In this document: positions 5,584 through 6,302 of the stretch, piece after piece
Layout of the letters: each line of letters starts with the position of its first letter
How positions within the stretch are numbered: position 1 is the stretch's first letter
Origin: an uncultured Clostridia bacterium
GTDB lineage: Bacteria; Bacillota; Clostridia; Oscillospirales; Ruminococcaceae
Direction: 5' to 3'
Length of the DNA: 6,302 nt
Assembly: GCA_947176675.1 (NCBI GenBank)
Contig: CAMWRN010000148.1
Span: forward strand, 1-6,302
Notes under the pieces: model-generated
Database searches by the model: none
What the model was told of the DNA's origin: nothing
The model's input: the letters and a program-made list of their open reading frames with translations, nothing else
Translations under genes and position numbers: made by a program

Positions 5584-6302
5584 ATGTCAAGCTTTAAAAA
5601 GCTTCTTTCATTGGTCTCAGCCGCGGCTCTGGCTGTTTCGGCGATGACCGTGAATGTTTCCGCTCTGGAAACATATGACCCTTACAGCTATGACAGGTGG
5701 GGCGACCCGGTCGCTTCGCAGGCGGGCTATACCGCTGAGAAATATGTTGACGGCGAAATGATAGGCTGCGGAAACTTCTTTGAACCTGCTGATCTGTTTA
5801 TTTCCCACGACAACCTTATGTACATAGCGGATAAGGGCAACAACAGAATAGTTATTACAGACCTTGATTTTAATTTCATAAAAGAAATGAGCGAGTTCTC
5901 CTATAACGGAGAAACGCTGACGCTGAAAAAACCTACGGGAGTTTTCGTTGACCAGTATACAGGCAACATCTATATCTGCGATACCGAAAACGACCGCGTC
6001 ATCAAATGTGATACCGACGGAAATGTTGACAGACTTTTTACCAAGCCCGAAAGCGAGCTTTACGACCAGAACCTTACTTATAACCCTTCCAAGGTCCTTG
6101 TTGACAAGGCGGGAAATGTTTATATTGTTGTAAGATCCCAGACAAAAGGTGCGGTAATGTTCAACAGCGAGGGCGAGTTCCTTGGTTTCTACGGCGCGAA
6201 CCGTGTTGAAGCTACGGCGGAAGTTCTTGCAAACGCTTTCTGGAACTTAATCGGAACTCAGGAGCAGAAGGACAGACGTGCAAAGCAGACTCCTATAGGA
6301 TT
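5584..6302 (+). CDS. Exported NHL-repeat beta-propeller protein (3' truncated by window)
   Basis: The frame opens at ATG 5584 behind a good ribosome binding site and stays open for 239 codons to the right edge. A signal peptide (KK, hydrophobic 7-23, then NVSA) predicts cleavage after Ala27, so the product is secreted or surface-located. Three NHL-type blades are visible. The first is about 66-103 with PADLFI, MYIADKGNNRIVITD; the second about 115-153 with PTGVFVD, IYICDTENDRVIKCD; the third about 166-210 with PSKVLVDKAGNVYIV. NHL propellers are binding scaffolds in general, and some relatives are lactonases. I see no basis to choose an enzyme activity here. The segment after blade three, FWNLIGTQEQKDRR at about 222-235, is a helical insertion. 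From memory, similar proteins next to modular binding proteins end in a membrane YIP1-type domain, which would lie beyond the window. Its place in the operon suggests a role in handling the same ligand. Confidence 0.85.
   Translation, partial: MSSFKKLLSLVSAAALAVSAMTVNVSALETYDPYSYDRWGDPVASQAGYTAEKYVDGEMIGCGNFFEPADLFISHDNLMYIADKGNNRIVITDLDFNFIKEMSEFSYNGETLTLKKPTGVFVDQYTGNIYICDTENDRVIKCDTDGNVDRLFTKPESELYDQNLTYNPSKVLVDKAGNVYIVVRSQTKGAVMFNSEGEFLGFYGANRVEATAEVLANAFWNLIGTQEQKDRRAKQTPIG

Overview
The window holds the start of a carbohydrate ABC-importer operon on the + strand, preceded by the tail of an unrelated surface-protein gene. Several traits suggest a Gram-positive gut- or rumen-type Clostridia member, with Ruminococcus and relatives (Oscillospiraceae) the best guess. 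These are a cell-wall sorting tail (NPPTG, hydrophobic stretch, KKRG), strong AGGAGG-type ribosome binding sites, apparent TTG starts, a textbook sigma-A promoter and mid-range GC content. The genus is an inference from style, not from a marker gene.

Bases 1-216 are the C-terminus of a secreted, Asp-rich, cell-wall-anchored protein. Bases 217-631 are non-coding. They hold two back-to-back intrinsic terminators (291-330 and 331-357), a near-perfect promoter (TTGACA, 17 nt, TGaTATAAT; 410-438) overlapped by a small inverted repeat, and a leader of about 187 nt carrying a perfect 13-bp inverted repeat (482-511).

Four genes follow in one direction, separated by 17 to 39 bases with no terminator between them. 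The first (632-3568) encodes an exported solute-binding protein of unusual size, 978 residues, with two related beta-sandwich carbohydrate-binding-like modules and a helical segment ahead of the family 1 binding-protein fold. The next two (3586-4551 and 4573-5544) are MalF-type and MalG-type permeases, each with a recognisable EAA loop. The last (5584 to the right edge, incomplete) is an exported NHL-repeat beta-propeller protein.

The likely picture is that the large binding protein captures a glycan-derived ligand outside the cell and delivers it to the two-permease channel. Energy would come from an ATPase encoded elsewhere, because none lies in the window. The secreted NHL protein is a co-transcribed partner of unknown role. 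The modular binding protein plus secreted NHL propeller is the most interesting and least characterised part. The substrate cannot be read from the sequence.
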